From Archangium violaceum Cb vi76 (GTDB taxonomy: Bacteria > Myxococcota > Myxococcia > Myxococcales > Myxococcaceae), in assembly GCF_000733295.1 (NCBI RefSeq), contig NZ_JPMI01000228.1, positions 17,152 to 81,151 on the forward strand: a stretch of DNA of 64,000 bases, in the 5' to 3' direction. The notes beneath the pieces were generated by a model. That model made no database searches, was not told the origin of the DNA, and saw only the letters and a program-made list of their open reading frames with translations. This document shows positions 18,553 to 26,746 of the stretch, piece after piece. The position numbers and the translations under genes are program-made. Every line of letters starts with the position of its first letter. Position 1 is the first letter of the stretch.

Positions 18553-19530
18553 ATGACGCACTCCGCGGTGCCCCTGCTCCAGCTCGACGGCCTCACCCGG
18601 CGCTTCAAGGCGCGCGTGGCGCTCGAGGGGCTGAACCTCTCGGTGGGGGCGGGCGAAATCGTCGGTCTGCTCGGCCCCAACGGGGCGGGCAAATCCACCA
18701 CCTTCCAGCTGCTCGCCGGCCTGCTCTCCCCGGACGCAGGGCGCGTGCTCTTCGAGGGGCGGCCCCTGTCTCTCCACGATCCGGCCCTGCGCCGGCGCAT
18801 GGGCATCATCTTCCAGCGCGGCAGTCTGGATGACCTGATGAGCGCGCGGGAGAACCTGCGGCTCGGCGCCCGGCTGTACGGGCTGACGGGCGCGCGGGCC
18901 CACGAGCGCGTGGAGCGGATGCTCCGCCTCATTGGCCTCCAGGACCGCGGCGACGAGCGCGTTTCCACCTGGTCTGGCGGCATGCGCCGGCGGCTGGAGC
19001 TGGCGCGTGCCCTGGTGCACCAGCCGCGCATCGTCCTCATGGACGAGCCCACACAGGGGCTCGACGAGGCCTCCTTCCGCTCCTTCTGGTCCCACCTGCG
19101 CGCCCTGCGCGATGCCGAGGGCCTCACCGTGCTGCTCACCACGCACCGCGCCGACGAGGCGGAGATGTGTGACCGGCTCGCGGTGCTGGACTCGGGCCGG
19201 CTGGTGGCCACGGATACGCCCGCGGCGCTGGCCGCTCGGGTGGGCGGAGACATCCTCACCCTGGAGGCCCGGGAGCCCGAGTCGCTCGCGGCCGAGCTGC
19301 GCCAGCGGCTGGGCCTGGAGGCCCGCGTGGTGGAGGGGAGGGTGCAGGTGGAGGTGGAGCAGGGGCATGCGCTGGTGCCCCGGCTGGTGGAGGCCTTCCC
19401 GGCCGGCCGGCTCGCCTCGGTGTCCCTTCGCCGTCCCACGCTCGCGGACGTGTTCCTCCAACTCACCGGCAGGGTGCTCGGCGCGGACCAGCCCACCGCC
19501 GAGCCCGCTCGCAGGAGTCGCCGTCGATGA
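18553..19530 (+). CDS. ABC transporter ATP-binding protein (DrrA/NodI type)
   Basis: The nucleotide-binding subunit of an ABC-2 exporter. Walker A GPNGAGKST (41-49), signature WSGGMRRRLELARA (near 140-153), Walker B IVLMDEPT (D164, E165) and the switch His in LLTTHRADEAE are all present. A C-terminal DUF4162-like tail follows. The ATG at 18553 fits the domain start; a GTG at 18529 overlapping ctaB is the alternative. It overlaps the permease gene by four bases (ATGA). Family members export drugs, lipids or polysaccharides; next to ctaB a role in cytochrome assembly or membrane maintenance is possible but unproven. Confidence 0.9.
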   Translation: MTHSAVPLLQLDGLTRRFKARVALEGLNLSVGAGEIVGLLGPNGAGKSTTFQLLAGLLSPDAGRVLFEGRPLSLHDPALRRRMGIIFQRGSLDDLMSARENLRLGARLYGLTGARAHERVERMLRLIGLQDRGDERVSTWSGGMRRRLELARALVHQPRIVLMDEPTQGLDEASFRSFWSHLRALRDAEGLTVLLTTHRADEAEMCDRLAVLDSGRLVATDTPAALAARVGGDILTLEAREPESLAAELRQRLGLEARVVEGRVQVEVEQGHALVPRLVEAFPAGRLASVSLRRPTLADVFLQLTGRVLGADQPTAEPARRSRRR

Positions 19531-20420
19531 ACGTCCCCGCTACCACTCTTCCCACTCCCGATACCTCGGGTGAGGCGGAGCAGGAGGTATCCCGCGTGGA
19601 TGCTCCTGCCCCCGCCGAGGAGCGTGCTCCGGGAGGGCTCGCGCTGCAGTGGTCCACCGTGCGCGTGCTGCTGGCGCGCGACGTGGTGCGCTTCTTCCGC
19701 CAGCCCAGCCGGATTGTTGGCGCGCTCGCCCAGCCCATCCTCTTCTGGTTCGTCATCGGCGCGGGCTTCGCCGGCTCCTTCCGCGTCGAGGGCGCCCAGG
19801 GCCTGGACTACCAGCGCTTCTCCTTCCCGGGCGTCGTCACCATGGTGGTGCTCTTCAGCGCCATCTTCGCCACCATCTCCGTCATCGAGGACCGGCGCGA
19901 GGGCTTCCTCCAGTCGGTGCTGGCCGGGCCGGGCTCGCGCCTGTCGGTGGTGCTGGGCAAGGCGCTGGGCTCCTCGGCCATCGCGCTGCTGCAGGCCTCG
20001 CTCTTCCTCTTCTTCGCCCCGCTGGCCGGAGTGAAGGCCGCCACCCTGGACGTGCCGCTGCTCCTGACGGTGATGGTGCTTTCCGCTCTGGGCCTCACCG
20101 GCATGGGCATCGCCCTGGCCTGGTGGGTGCGCTCCACCGCCGGCTACCACGCGGTGATGAGCATCGTCCTGTTGCCCATGTGGGTGCTCTCCGGTGCGAT
20201 GTTTCCTCTCAAGGGCGCCGGGCCGCTGCTGGCGTGGGTGATGCGCCTCAACCCCATGCGCTTCTCCGTGGAGGGCGTGCGGCGCGCGCTGTACGGCGCC
20301 GAGGCCTCGCTCGCCGTGGGCACCGCCTCCTCCGGCGCGGGTCTCGAGGTGCCGGTGCTGCTCGTGTTCGCCACTGCGTTCCTGGGGCTCGCCGCCCTGA
20401 GCATCACTCGACGCGAATAG
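19527..20420 (+). CDS. ABC-2 type permease
   Basis: A 297-residue membrane subunit paired with the preceding ATPase. A ~40-residue polar N-terminus leads to six hydrophobic helices. The conserved ABC-2 loop is seen as FSAIFATISVIEDRREGFLQS followed by LAGPGSRLSVVLGK, and a later NPMRFSVEGVRRALYG motif is typical of DrrB/NodJ permeases. The substrate is unknown. It starts in the ATGA overlap, so a 1:1 complex with the ATPase is expected. Confidence 0.88.
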   Translation: MNVPATTLPTPDTSGEAEQEVSRVDAPAPAEERAPGGLALQWSTVRVLLARDVVRFFRQPSRIVGALAQPILFWFVIGAGFAGSFRVEGAQGLDYQRFSFPGVVTMVVLFSAIFATISVIEDRREGFLQSVLAGPGSRLSVVLGKALGSSAIALLQASLFLFFAPLAGVKAATLDVPLLLTVMVLSALGLTGMGIALAWWVRSTAGYHAVMSIVLLPMWVLSGAMFPLKGAGPLLAWVMRLNPMRFSVEGVRRALYGAEASLAVGTASSGAGLEVPVLLVFATAFLGLAALSITRRE

Positions 20421-20537
20421 CCGGAATAGCCGTCGTTCCGTTGGTTCCGGGACCTCTCTTCTGTTACGAGGGGTCCCCCTGACATCTGGCCGCCCATGCG
20501 CGCTCCGACACGCGCCGGTGGCACGAGGAGTGTTCAC

Positions 20538-21362
20538 ATGAAGCTGCGTACGCTGGGCGTCGCGGTGCTCGGTGCGGTGGGACTCGCCACCGTGCCGGCC
20601 TGCCAGAAGCAGGAGGCCCCCCCGGCCGCTCCCGTGGTCAAGGCCCCCGCCCCCGCTCCTGCTCCCAAGGTCGAGGCTCCCGCTCCCGCGCCCGCCGCGC
20701 CCGTCACCGGTGGAGGCACCGTCCAGGGCACCGTTGCCTTCAAGGGCGCCGTCCCCGCGCCCGCGGCCGTCAAGCCCAGCGATGATCCCGCCTGTGACGG
20801 CATGGCGCTGAAGGACCAGTCCCTGCTGGTCACGGAAGGCAAGCTGGCCAACGCGCTCGTGCGCGTGCGCGGCCTGGTGCCCCACTCGCACCCGTCCCAG
20901 CCCGCCCTCATCGACCAGCAGAAGTGCACCTATACGCCACGCGTGCAGGGCGTCACCGCCGGGCAGCAGGTGTTCATCAAGAACAGCGATGGCACGTTGC
21001 ACAACGCGCGCGCGCTCAACGGCACGAAGACCGTCTTCAACGTGGCCCAGCCGCCCAACGCCAAGGCCGTGCCCCGCCCCCTGCCCTCCGATGCCGAGGT
21101 CATCCGCCTCAAGTGCGACATCCACCCGTGGATGGCCGCCTGGGTGGTGGTGAACCCGAATCCGTACTTCGCCACCTCCGGCACGGATGGCGCCTTCTCC
21201 ATCGAGCACCTGCCCGCCGGCACCTATACCCTCGAGGCCTGGCACGAGACGCTCGGGACCAAGACGGCCGAGGTGACCGTCAAGGAGGGCGAGACGGTGA
21301 CGGCCTCCTTCGAGTTCTCCGCCGAGGACGCCAAGGGCACCGCTTCCGGTGGCGTGAAGTAG
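20538..21362 (+). CDS. Cupredoxin-like lipoprotein with carboxypeptidase-regulatory-like fold
   Basis: A 274-residue exported protein. Signal peptide LGVAVLGAVGLATVPAC, probably lipidated, is followed by a Pro/Ala linker. Residues ~60-210 resemble a plastocyanin-type beta sandwich with the possible copper set HNARALNG and CDIHPWM (C-x2-H-x2-M). The end (GAFSIEHLPAGTYTLEAWH) is like a carboxypeptidase regulatory repeat. It may bind copper in the periplasm and serve respiration, which fits the ctaB gene nearby (inference). The ATG at 20538 follows AGGAG with 7-base spacing. Confidence 0.75.
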   Translation: MKLRTLGVAVLGAVGLATVPACQKQEAPPAAPVVKAPAPAPAPKVEAPAPAPAAPVTGGGTVQGTVAFKGAVPAPAAVKPSDDPACDGMALKDQSLLVTEGKLANALVRVRGLVPHSHPSQPALIDQQKCTYTPRVQGVTAGQQVFIKNSDGTLHNARALNGTKTVFNVAQPPNAKAVPRPLPSDAEVIRLKCDIHPWMAAWVVVNPNPYFATSGTDGAFSIEHLPAGTYTLEAWHETLGTKTAEVTVKEGETVTASFEFSAEDAKGTASGGVK

Positions 21363-21403
21363 GCACGGGTCCGGGGCGCCGGTGGGAACCCGGGGCCCGG
21401 ATA

Positions 21404-21436
21404 CCCTCACCCCCGCCCTCTCCCGAGGGGAGAGGG
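21404..21436. repeat. Intergenic hairpin repeat, copy 2
   Basis: CCCTCACCCCCGCCCTCTCC followed by CGAGGGGAGAGGG. It lies between the lipoprotein gene and the convergent histidine kinase gene. Confidence 0.7.
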
Positions 21437-21457
21437 AGTGGCGGTTCCACGGAGTGT

Positions 21458-22855
21458 CTACGCCTGGGCGCGAGATGATGCCGGTGGCGTCTGGGTCGAG
21501 CCCGGGCCCTCTCGCCTCAGGGTGAAGCCCACCCGGGCGCCTCCTCCCGGACGGTTCTCCGCGAAGGTGTCTCCGCCGTGCGCCCGGGCGATCCGCTGCA
21601 CCAGCGCCAGCCCCAGTCCCAGTGAGCCCGCCTCCCGGGCCTCGCCGCCCCGGTCCTTCCGGTAGAAGGGCGCGAAGATGCGCGTCTCCTCGCCGGGCTG
21701 CAGCCCCGGGCCGCGGTCGTCCACGCAGAAGGCGAGCTGTCCGTCCCGCTCGAGCAGCCGCAGTGCCTCCACCCCCTGGCCGTGCTTGCGCGCGTTGTCC
21801 AGCAGGTTGGCCAGGGCGCGCCCCAGCAGCGTGGCGTCGCCCACCAGCTTCGCCTCGGGCGCCTCCACCGACAGCGCTTCCGCGGGCAGCCCCGTCCGCT
21901 CCAGTGCCCGCGCCGCCAGGTCCTTCCCGTCCAGATCCCGGGGCGTCAGCTGGCCGAAGTCCAGCCGCGAGCTCGCGAGCAGCTCGCCCACCAGCGCGTC
22001 CAGCTCCACCACCTCGCGCTCCATCTGGTCCGCCGTCCGCTCCGGGCCTCCCGCGTCGCGCATCAGCTCCACGAGCACCCGCAGGTGCGCCAGCGGTGTG
22101 CGCAGCTCATGGGACACCGCGGCCAGCAACTCGCGCTGGTCCGCCATCTGCCGCTCGATGCGCGCGGCCATCTCGTTGAAGGCGTCGGCCAGCACGGACA
22201 TCTCCCCGGTGGCGTGGCGGCCCAGCTGTACGCGCGTGTCCAGCTTGCCCTCGCCCAACTGCTGCACCGCTTGCGCCAGCGTGTCCAGGGGCCGCGACAA
22301 CCGCCGGGCGAGCCACCCCGAAGCCATCCACAGCGTGGTCCCGGCGAGAATCAGCACCATCGGCCCACGCCAGGGCGCTCCCCGGGGCCGGGCGTGTCCG
22401 AAGCAGGCCCGCGCCGTGCCGAGCCTCACCCCGCCGCGCTCCACCGGCATGGACACCTCCGCGTGCGGAGGGCAGTGCCCGCCCGTGCGCACCAGCAGCG
22501 CACCGGAGGCATCCCGCAGCTCCACGCTGACGAGCAGGTCCTCGGAGACGGAGCGGACGAGCGCGTCTCGACGCACGGGGTCGTCCCACACCTCGGCGAG
22601 GCGGTTGCTGACGAAGGTGCGTGCGCGGTTCACCTCCTGGTGCCAGGCGTTATCCCCGATCAGCCCGCCCATCACGCTCACCACCGTGCCCACCACCAGG
22701 CCGGTGGTGAGGATGGAGACGCCGAACCAGAGGAAGAGCCGGCGGCGCAGCCGCGCGCGGATGAAGTTCCCCAACCGGCTCATGGGCCCGTGCCGTGGCC
22801 CGTGCCGGGGATGGCCCGGGTGCCCGTGCGGATGGCGTCTCATGGGCCCTCTCAT
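21458..22855 (-). CDS. Sensor histidine kinase (EnvZ/CpxA type)
   Basis: A 465-residue membrane kinase. The cytoplasmic N-terminus is rich in His and Pro (HPHGHPGHPRHGPRHG), then a transmembrane helix (LFLWFGVSILTTGLVVGTVV), a ~100-residue periplasmic sensor, a second helix (MVLILAGTTLWMASGWLA), HAMP, HisKA with H249 in AAVSHELRTPLAHL, and a HATPase domain with NLLDNARKHG, DDRGPGL and GLGLAL. It overlaps the response regulator by four bases. With the CpxP-like and His-rich genes upstream it probably senses envelope or metal stress. Confidence 0.92.
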   Translation of the reverse strand: MRGPMRRHPHGHPGHPRHGPRHGPMSRLGNFIRARLRRRLFLWFGVSILTTGLVVGTVVSVMGGLIGDNAWHQEVNRARTFVSNRLAEVWDDPVRRDALVRSVSEDLLVSVELRDASGALLVRTGGHCPPHAEVSMPVERGGVRLGTARACFGHARPRGAPWRGPMVLILAGTTLWMASGWLARRLSRPLDTLAQAVQQLGEGKLDTRVQLGRHATGEMSVLADAFNEMAARIERQMADQRELLAAVSHELRTPLAHLRVLVELMRDAGGPERTADQMEREVVELDALVGELLASSRLDFGQLTPRDLDGKDLAARALERTGLPAEALSVEAPEAKLVGDATLLGRALANLLDNARKHGQGVEALRLLERDGQLAFCVDDRGPGLQPGEETRIFAPFYRKDRGGEAREAGSLGLGLALVQRIARAHGGDTFAENRPGGGARVGFTLRREGPGSTQTPPASSRAQA

Positions 22856-23532
22856 GGACCCTCCTTGGCGAAGAGGTAGCCCACGCCACGCACCGTCTTG
22901 ATGAGGCGGTTGCCCTCGTCTCCCAGCTTCTGCCGCAGGTGGGAGATGTGCACGTCCACGGTGCGCTCGCCCACCACGGTGTCGCTCCGTCCGGCCTCGC
23001 CGAGCAGTGCATCGCGGGGAATGACACGCCCGGCCCGCCGCACCAGCGCCACCAGCAGATCGAACTCGAGCCCGGTGAGCTCCACCAGCCTGCCGCCCGC
23101 GCGGACTTCCCGGGCGGACACGTCGATGGAGACGCCGCTGGACTCCAGCTTCTCGGCCACGGCCGCGGGCTGGGCGCGCCGCAGCACGGCCCTCAGGCGC
23201 GCGAGCAGCTCGCGGGGGCTGAAGGGCTTGGCCAGGTAGTCATCCGCGCCGAGCTCCAGGCCCACGACGCGGTCCGTCTCGTCGCCGCGCGCGGTGAGCA
23301 TGATGACGGGCAGGGTGCTCTTCGCGCGGATGCGCCGGCACACCTCGAGCCCGTCCATGCCCGGCATCATCACGTCCAGCAGCACGGCGTCGTAGGTGCT
23401 GGCCTCCAGCGCGGCCAGGCCGCGGCCTCCATCGGGGGCGTGGGTGACGGTGATGCCGTTCTGCCCGAGGTACTGCGCGAGCAGCTCGTACATCCGGGTG
23501 TCATCGTCGATGAGGAGGACGCGGGTGGCCAT
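22852..23532 (-). CDS. OmpR-family response regulator
   Basis: A 226-residue two-domain regulator. Receiver with acidic pocket D9/D10, phospho-acceptor D53, T80 and K102; winged-helix DNA-binding domain (residues ~130-226) with SDTVVGERTVDVHISHLRQK and VRGVGYLF. It belongs to the CpxR/OmpR class and should be phosphorylated by the following kinase. It is encoded 15 bp after the small His-rich gene. Confidence 0.93.
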   Translation of the reverse strand: MATRVLLIDDDTRMYELLAQYLGQNGITVTHAPDGGRGLAALEASTYDAVLLDVMMPGMDGLEVCRRIRAKSTLPVIMLTARGDETDRVVGLELGADDYLAKPFSPRELLARLRAVLRRAQPAAVAEKLESSGVSIDVSAREVRAGGRLVELTGLEFDLLVALVRRAGRVIPRDALLGEAGRSDTVVGERTVDVHISHLRQKLGDEGNRLIKTVRGVGYLFAKEGP

Positions 23533-23547
23533 GGGAGGGGTCCGACT

Positions 23548-23787
23548 CTACTGCACCTGTTGACCCTGGGACGCCTGGGCCTGGGTCTGCTGTCCCTGGG
23601 GCGCCTGGGCGGGCGCCCACGAGGGGTGACCGGAGCGGAAGTGGCCGTCGTGGTGGGCACGGCCCTGGCGGCAGTGCCCACCGTAGGGGTGACCGTAGCG
23701 GTGCCAGCGGTAGAGGCTGGCGAAGCCGGAGGAGTAGCCCGCGACGGTGCCGAGGGCGAGCAGGGCGATGAGAAAGCGGCGGCGCAT
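23548..23787 (-). CDS. Small exported His-rich protein
   Basis: A 79-residue protein. The signal peptide (MRRRFLIALLALGTVAGYSSG) is followed by a stretch with 8 His in ~30 residues (YRWHRYGHPYGGHCRQGRAHHDGHFRSGH, split by Gly/Arg) and a Gln-rich C-terminal tail. No family recognised. The His cluster suggests metal binding in the periplasm, which suits its place between a CpxP-like gene and a two-component system. Confidence 0.65.
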   Translation of the reverse strand: MRRRFLIALLALGTVAGYSSGFASLYRWHRYGHPYGGHCRQGRAHHDGHFRSGHPSWAPAQAPQGQQTQAQASQGQQVQ

Positions 23788-23823
23788 GGTGTGTTCCTTT
23801 CCTGGTTCCGGGTGACGGAGTGC

Positions 23824-24318
23824 TCAGCAGGGTCGGGCGCCGCGCCAGCCGCCGCAGCCGCCTCCGTAGCCGTAGTGGCGGTAGCCGTAGCCGTGGCCCC
23901 AGCCGTGCTCGAGCAGGTCCGCCAGCTCGCGGCGCTGCTTCGCATCCAGCGCCTCGTGGGTCTTGGAGAGCGAGGCACGCAGCGTCTTGCGCAGGTTGTC
24001 GATGAGCTCGTCGTGTTTGGCGTCCAGCTCGCGCAGCGCGGCGGCGTCGAAGGCCTCGCCCCGGAGCGAGCGGGCGAGGGCGGCGCGGGTGGCGCTCATT
24101 TCATCGCGCATCTTCGCGAAGGCCTCGGTGAGCTCATCCGCGGCCTGGACGAGCACCTTCTCCTGGCCGGGCGAGGTGTCCAGGCGCTCGAAGAGCCAAC
24201 GCATCCGGCCGCGCCAGCTCCAGCGGCCGGGGCCGCCGTGGCCGTGGTGCCAGCGGCCGCGGCGCAGGGTGTAGAAGAGACCGGCCAGGCAGGCGGTACC
24301 CAAGACGAATCCGAACAT
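23824..24318 (-). CDS. CpxP/Spy-like periplasmic heavy-metal-sensor-type protein
   Basis: A 164-residue protein. One N-terminal hydrophobic helix (MFGFVLGTACLAGLFYTL) is followed by a His/Trp-rich hinge, a long alpha-helical section (residues 45-140) ending in LDAKQRRELADLL, the helical LTxxQ-like pattern of Spy/CpxP/ZraP, and a Gly/Tyr/His-rich tail. In the family such proteins chaperone or damp envelope stress sensing. It is first in a four-gene operon with the His-rich protein, regulator and kinase, so it probably acts as the periplasmic modulator of that kinase. Confidence 0.75.
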   Translation of the reverse strand: MFGFVLGTACLAGLFYTLRRGRWHHGHGGPGRWSWRGRMRWLFERLDTSPGQEKVLVQAADELTEAFAKMRDEMSATRAALARSLRGEAFDAAALRELDAKHDELIDNLRKTLRASLSKTHEALDAKQRRELADLLEHGWGHGYGYRHYGYGGGCGGWRGARPC

Positions 24319-24544
24319 GTGCTGCTCCTTCCGTGAGCGGCCGGGCAGTCAGGGACCCGGCATCCATCGGTTGGTGCAGAAGGTACGGGGGGGGTGTGAA
24401 GGGGGCGCCCAGTACTTATGAAGAAGTGTGAAGGCCACCGTGGAATGGGGGGGAGGCGCGGACCGTTAACCCCCACAGGCACTTCATGGGTAGGAGTGCC
24501 CGTTTGTAGTCCGTGGAACGCAAGTGCAGAAAGCAGGGAAGTAC

Positions 24545-24751
24545 ATGGCAACTGGTACCGTGAAGTGGTTCAACGACGCGAAGGGCTTCGGGTTCATCGC
24601 GCCGGATGCCGGTGGTGAGGATGTGTTCTGCCACCACACCGCCATCAACATGGATGGCTTCCGCTCCCTGGCCGAGGGCCAGAAGGTGGAATACGAAGTG
24701 ACCAAGGGCCCCAAGGGCCTGCAGGCGCAGAACGTGCGCCCGGCGGGGTGA
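24545..24751 (+). CDS. Cold-shock-domain protein
   Basis: A 68-residue single OB-fold protein of the CspA family that binds single-stranded RNA/DNA. RNP1 is seen as KGFGFI and RNP2 as DVFCHHT, with Cys/His-His where most CspAs have VFVHFS. The start ATG at 24545 gives the canonical [11 protein letters not shown] small hairpin (24478-24483 with 24495-24500) sits in the leader, and a GC-rich hairpin follows the stop (24790-24822). Confidence 0.93.
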   Translation: MATGTVKWFNDAKGFGFIAPDAGGEDVFCHHTAINMDGFRSLAEGQKVEYEVTKGPKGLQAQNVRPAG

Positions 24752-24789
24752 CAGGCCTCGCCTCCACGGCCTGAGGGCCGTGTCCTTCG

Positions 24790-24827
24790 CGCCCGCTCTT
24801 CCCTTCGAGGGGGGAGCGGGCGTGTCG
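24790..24827 (+). terminator. Hairpin after the cold-shock gene
   Basis: CGCCCGCTC (24790-24798) pairs with GAGCGGGCG (24814-24822), with further CCC/GGG pairs inside. The T-tract is weak, so termination strength is uncertain. Confidence 0.45.
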
Positions 24828-24904
24828 TTGCGGGGTACGTGTCGCCCGGTGCTCCTTACCTTGTCCGGCAAAGGACAACCGCCAGCGTCCGCGAAGGAGA
24901 CGAG

Positions 24905-25273
24905 ATGGGCGACACGAGTGTGAAGAAGGTCGACTCCCAATTCTCCCCGAAGGGTGAGATGGGTCAGAAGTACCTGGCCGGAGGCATCCGGGTTTCCATG
25001 CGTCTGTGGGAGAACGAGCAACCCGCCGAGCCGCTGCCCGCCACGACGCGTGACTACGAGACGGTCGGCTACGTCATCAAGGGCCGCGCCGAGCTGCACC
25101 TGGAGGGACAGGTGCTGGTGCTCAACCCGGGGGACTCATGGCTGGTGCCGAGGGGCGCGAGCCACACCTACAAGATTCTCGAGGCCTTCACGGCGGTGGA
25201 GGCCACCAGCCCGCCGGCCTCCGTGCACGGGCGCGACGAGAAGGAGAAGAACCGCGAGGGCGCCAAGGCCTGA
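24905..25273 (+). CDS. Cupin-domain protein
   Basis: A 122-residue single-domain cupin. The two metal-binding strands are seen as VGYVIKGRAELHLEGQ and PGDSWLVPRGASHTYKI, keeping the last His but few of the usual His/Glu ligands. The role could be binding or isomerisation of a small molecule; it cannot be read from the sequence. The ATG at 24905 follows GAAGGAG with a 5-base spacing. It is the last normal chromosomal gene before the accessory region. Confidence 0.8.
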   Translation: MGDTSVKKVDSQFSPKGEMGQKYLAGGIRVSMRLWENEQPAEPLPATTRDYETVGYVIKGRAELHLEGQVLVLNPGDSWLVPRGASHTYKILEAFTAVEATSPPASVHGRDEKEKNREGAKA

Positions 25274-25284
25274 CGGTGGGGAAG

Positions 25285-25330
25285 GTTGGCAGGGGTTCGC
25301 CGCCCCTGTCACCGGCTCGCGACCTGCGGA
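25285..25330 (+). repeat. Left-end fragment of a related integrative element
   Basis: 42 of 46 bases match 28177-28222, the start of the intact element just after its attachment core. In one frame both copies read GWQGFA..VTGS.PA, so the resemblance also holds at protein level. There is no tRNA core sequence to its left, so this junction has decayed. Confidence 0.75.
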
Positions 25331-25423
25331 CGGACTGGAGTTCCGCAGGGGGCGGGATAGAACCCTTCCGCCATTCGCCTCGCGCTCTCCCTCGAGGCGC
25401 GGACTGGAAGGAGCCTCTTCAGA

Positions 25424-25870
25424 ATGATCCTCCGCAACGTCACGGATGAGGACCTTCCCATCTTCTTCGAACACCAGCGCGACCCGGAAGCGCTGCGCAT
25501 GGCCGCGTTTCCATCGCGGGAGCGCGATGCCTTCATGACCCACTGGCGCACAAATGTTCTCCGCCCTGAAAACGTCACCCGCACCATCGTCATGGGCCGA
25601 GTGGTCGTTGGGTACATCGGCAGTTGGGAACAGGATGCCAGGCGTCTCGTTGGCTATTGGGTGGGTCGCGAGCATTGGGGCAAAGGCATCGCCACTCGGG
25701 CCCTGTCTGGGTTTCTCGAGCTCGAGCCCGTGCGGCCGCTTCATGCGTGGGTCGCTCTCCACAACCTCGCGTCGATCCGCGTCCTCGAGAAGTGTGGCTT
25801 CCTGAGCAAGGAGACCCAGCATCACCCGGGTGAAGTTGCCGAAGTCCTCATGAGGCTTGGTTCGACGTAG
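25424..25870 (+). CDS. GNAT-family N-acetyltransferase (RimJ/RimL type)
   Basis: A 148-residue acetyltransferase. It opens with MILRNVTDEDLPIFFEHQRD, carries GYWVGREHWGKGIATRAL, the acetyl-CoA pyrophosphate loop (variant of Q/RxxGxG/A), and ends with the typical HNLASIRVLEKCGF. RimJ/RimL relatives acetylate protein N-termini, antibiotics or small amines; the substrate is unknown. GGAAGGAG precedes the ATG. It lies between a left-end fragment and a truncated integrase end, so it is probably cargo of an old element. Confidence 0.88.
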   Translation: MILRNVTDEDLPIFFEHQRDPEALRMAAFPSRERDAFMTHWRTNVLRPENVTRTIVMGRVVVGYIGSWEQDARRLVGYWVGREHWGKGIATRALSGFLELEPVRPLHAWVALHNLASIRVLEKCGFLSKETQHHPGEVAEVLMRLGST

Positions 25871-25876
25871 TGGGAA

Positions 25877-25970
25877 TGGAGCAGCCCAGCGTCCAGTCGT
25901 CCGAGGAGCCTCTTGCGAGGTGCTCCCGCTGGCGGTGGGCGGCCCGCATGGTGCGCCGGTGGTGCGGAGT
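25877..25970 (+). pseudogene. Integrase 3'-end remnant 1
   Basis: Only the last ~30 codons of an integrase are left. Bases 25917-25970 match 27995-28048 at 53 of 54 positions, and the same region aligns with the end of the intact integrase (35018-35110). All catalytic residues are gone. It begins 6 bp after the GNAT stop. Confidence 0.75.
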
Positions 25971-26746
25971 GTTGACGCGCAATCTGGTTGATGGGCGCGT
26001 GAGCGAACTGGTTGATGGGCATCACGCCGGTGGTGGTGTGCCACCGTGGGTGATGGGGATGGGTCCGGGGGGGACTCGTGCATTACAGGGGGGGCGGTGT
26101 CAGGCGACAGGAAGATTGATGCCCTCGGCGGAAGTAGCTCTGACCCGACTCCGCCAGCGGTGAGGCCTCCGGCCTCACGCGGTCGGCCCACCGCTCCGTG
26201 AGGACGCTGTCCAGGGGCGCGTAGCGACTCGTGAAAGCGAGCCTGCCCTGGATGGCGCCGCAGGAGCGGGGCACATGAGGCAGGGCGCCGAGCGACGAGC
26301 CCAAGGGGTCAACGTTGGTGACGCAAGGGGGGCCGTTTCTACTCTCGCTCCACAGGCGGCCGACTCCCCGCCGTGGGGATGAAGGAGTCGCGGCGAAAGG
26401 AGCCGAGCTGCGCTCGCGCAGCCCGTCCAGGCCATCGAAGTGGAAGCTGTCCCGGATGCGCGCGGTAGCGCACCCAGCGGCAGGGTACACCCCTCCCGTC
26501 CAGCTTTGCTGTCCAACGCGCAGCCAGGGGCGTGGGCGTGCGGAGGCAAGCCGGATTCGGGCAGCGTATGCAGGCCGACTCCCCCCAACCGGAATGGGCG
26601 GTGTGGAACAAGATGCCGACTCAAGCGCGGCTTTTCCTCGGGACTGGTCGGCTCTCGTCGTGGGGCAGCTCAGCGCTACGCTCAGCCCTGGCCCCTGGGA
26701 CAGTGTGTCGCAGAACATTGGGAGGTGTGCGGCCAGCGCGGCGCAG
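25971..26746. other. 776-bp stretch with no supported gene
   Basis: Between the first integrase remnant and the HIRAN gene. Several open frames exist, the longest antisense (26083-26856), but none has a recognisable domain, a ribosome binding site or believable composition. It is probably decayed element DNA. No tRNA-derived core sequence is seen here. Confidence 0.5.

Noticed and set aside
15178..21410. Antisense frames of 800 and 1261 residues
   Set aside because: Shadows of the TPR, ctaB and ABC genes; repetitive His/Arg/Gly composition without any motif.
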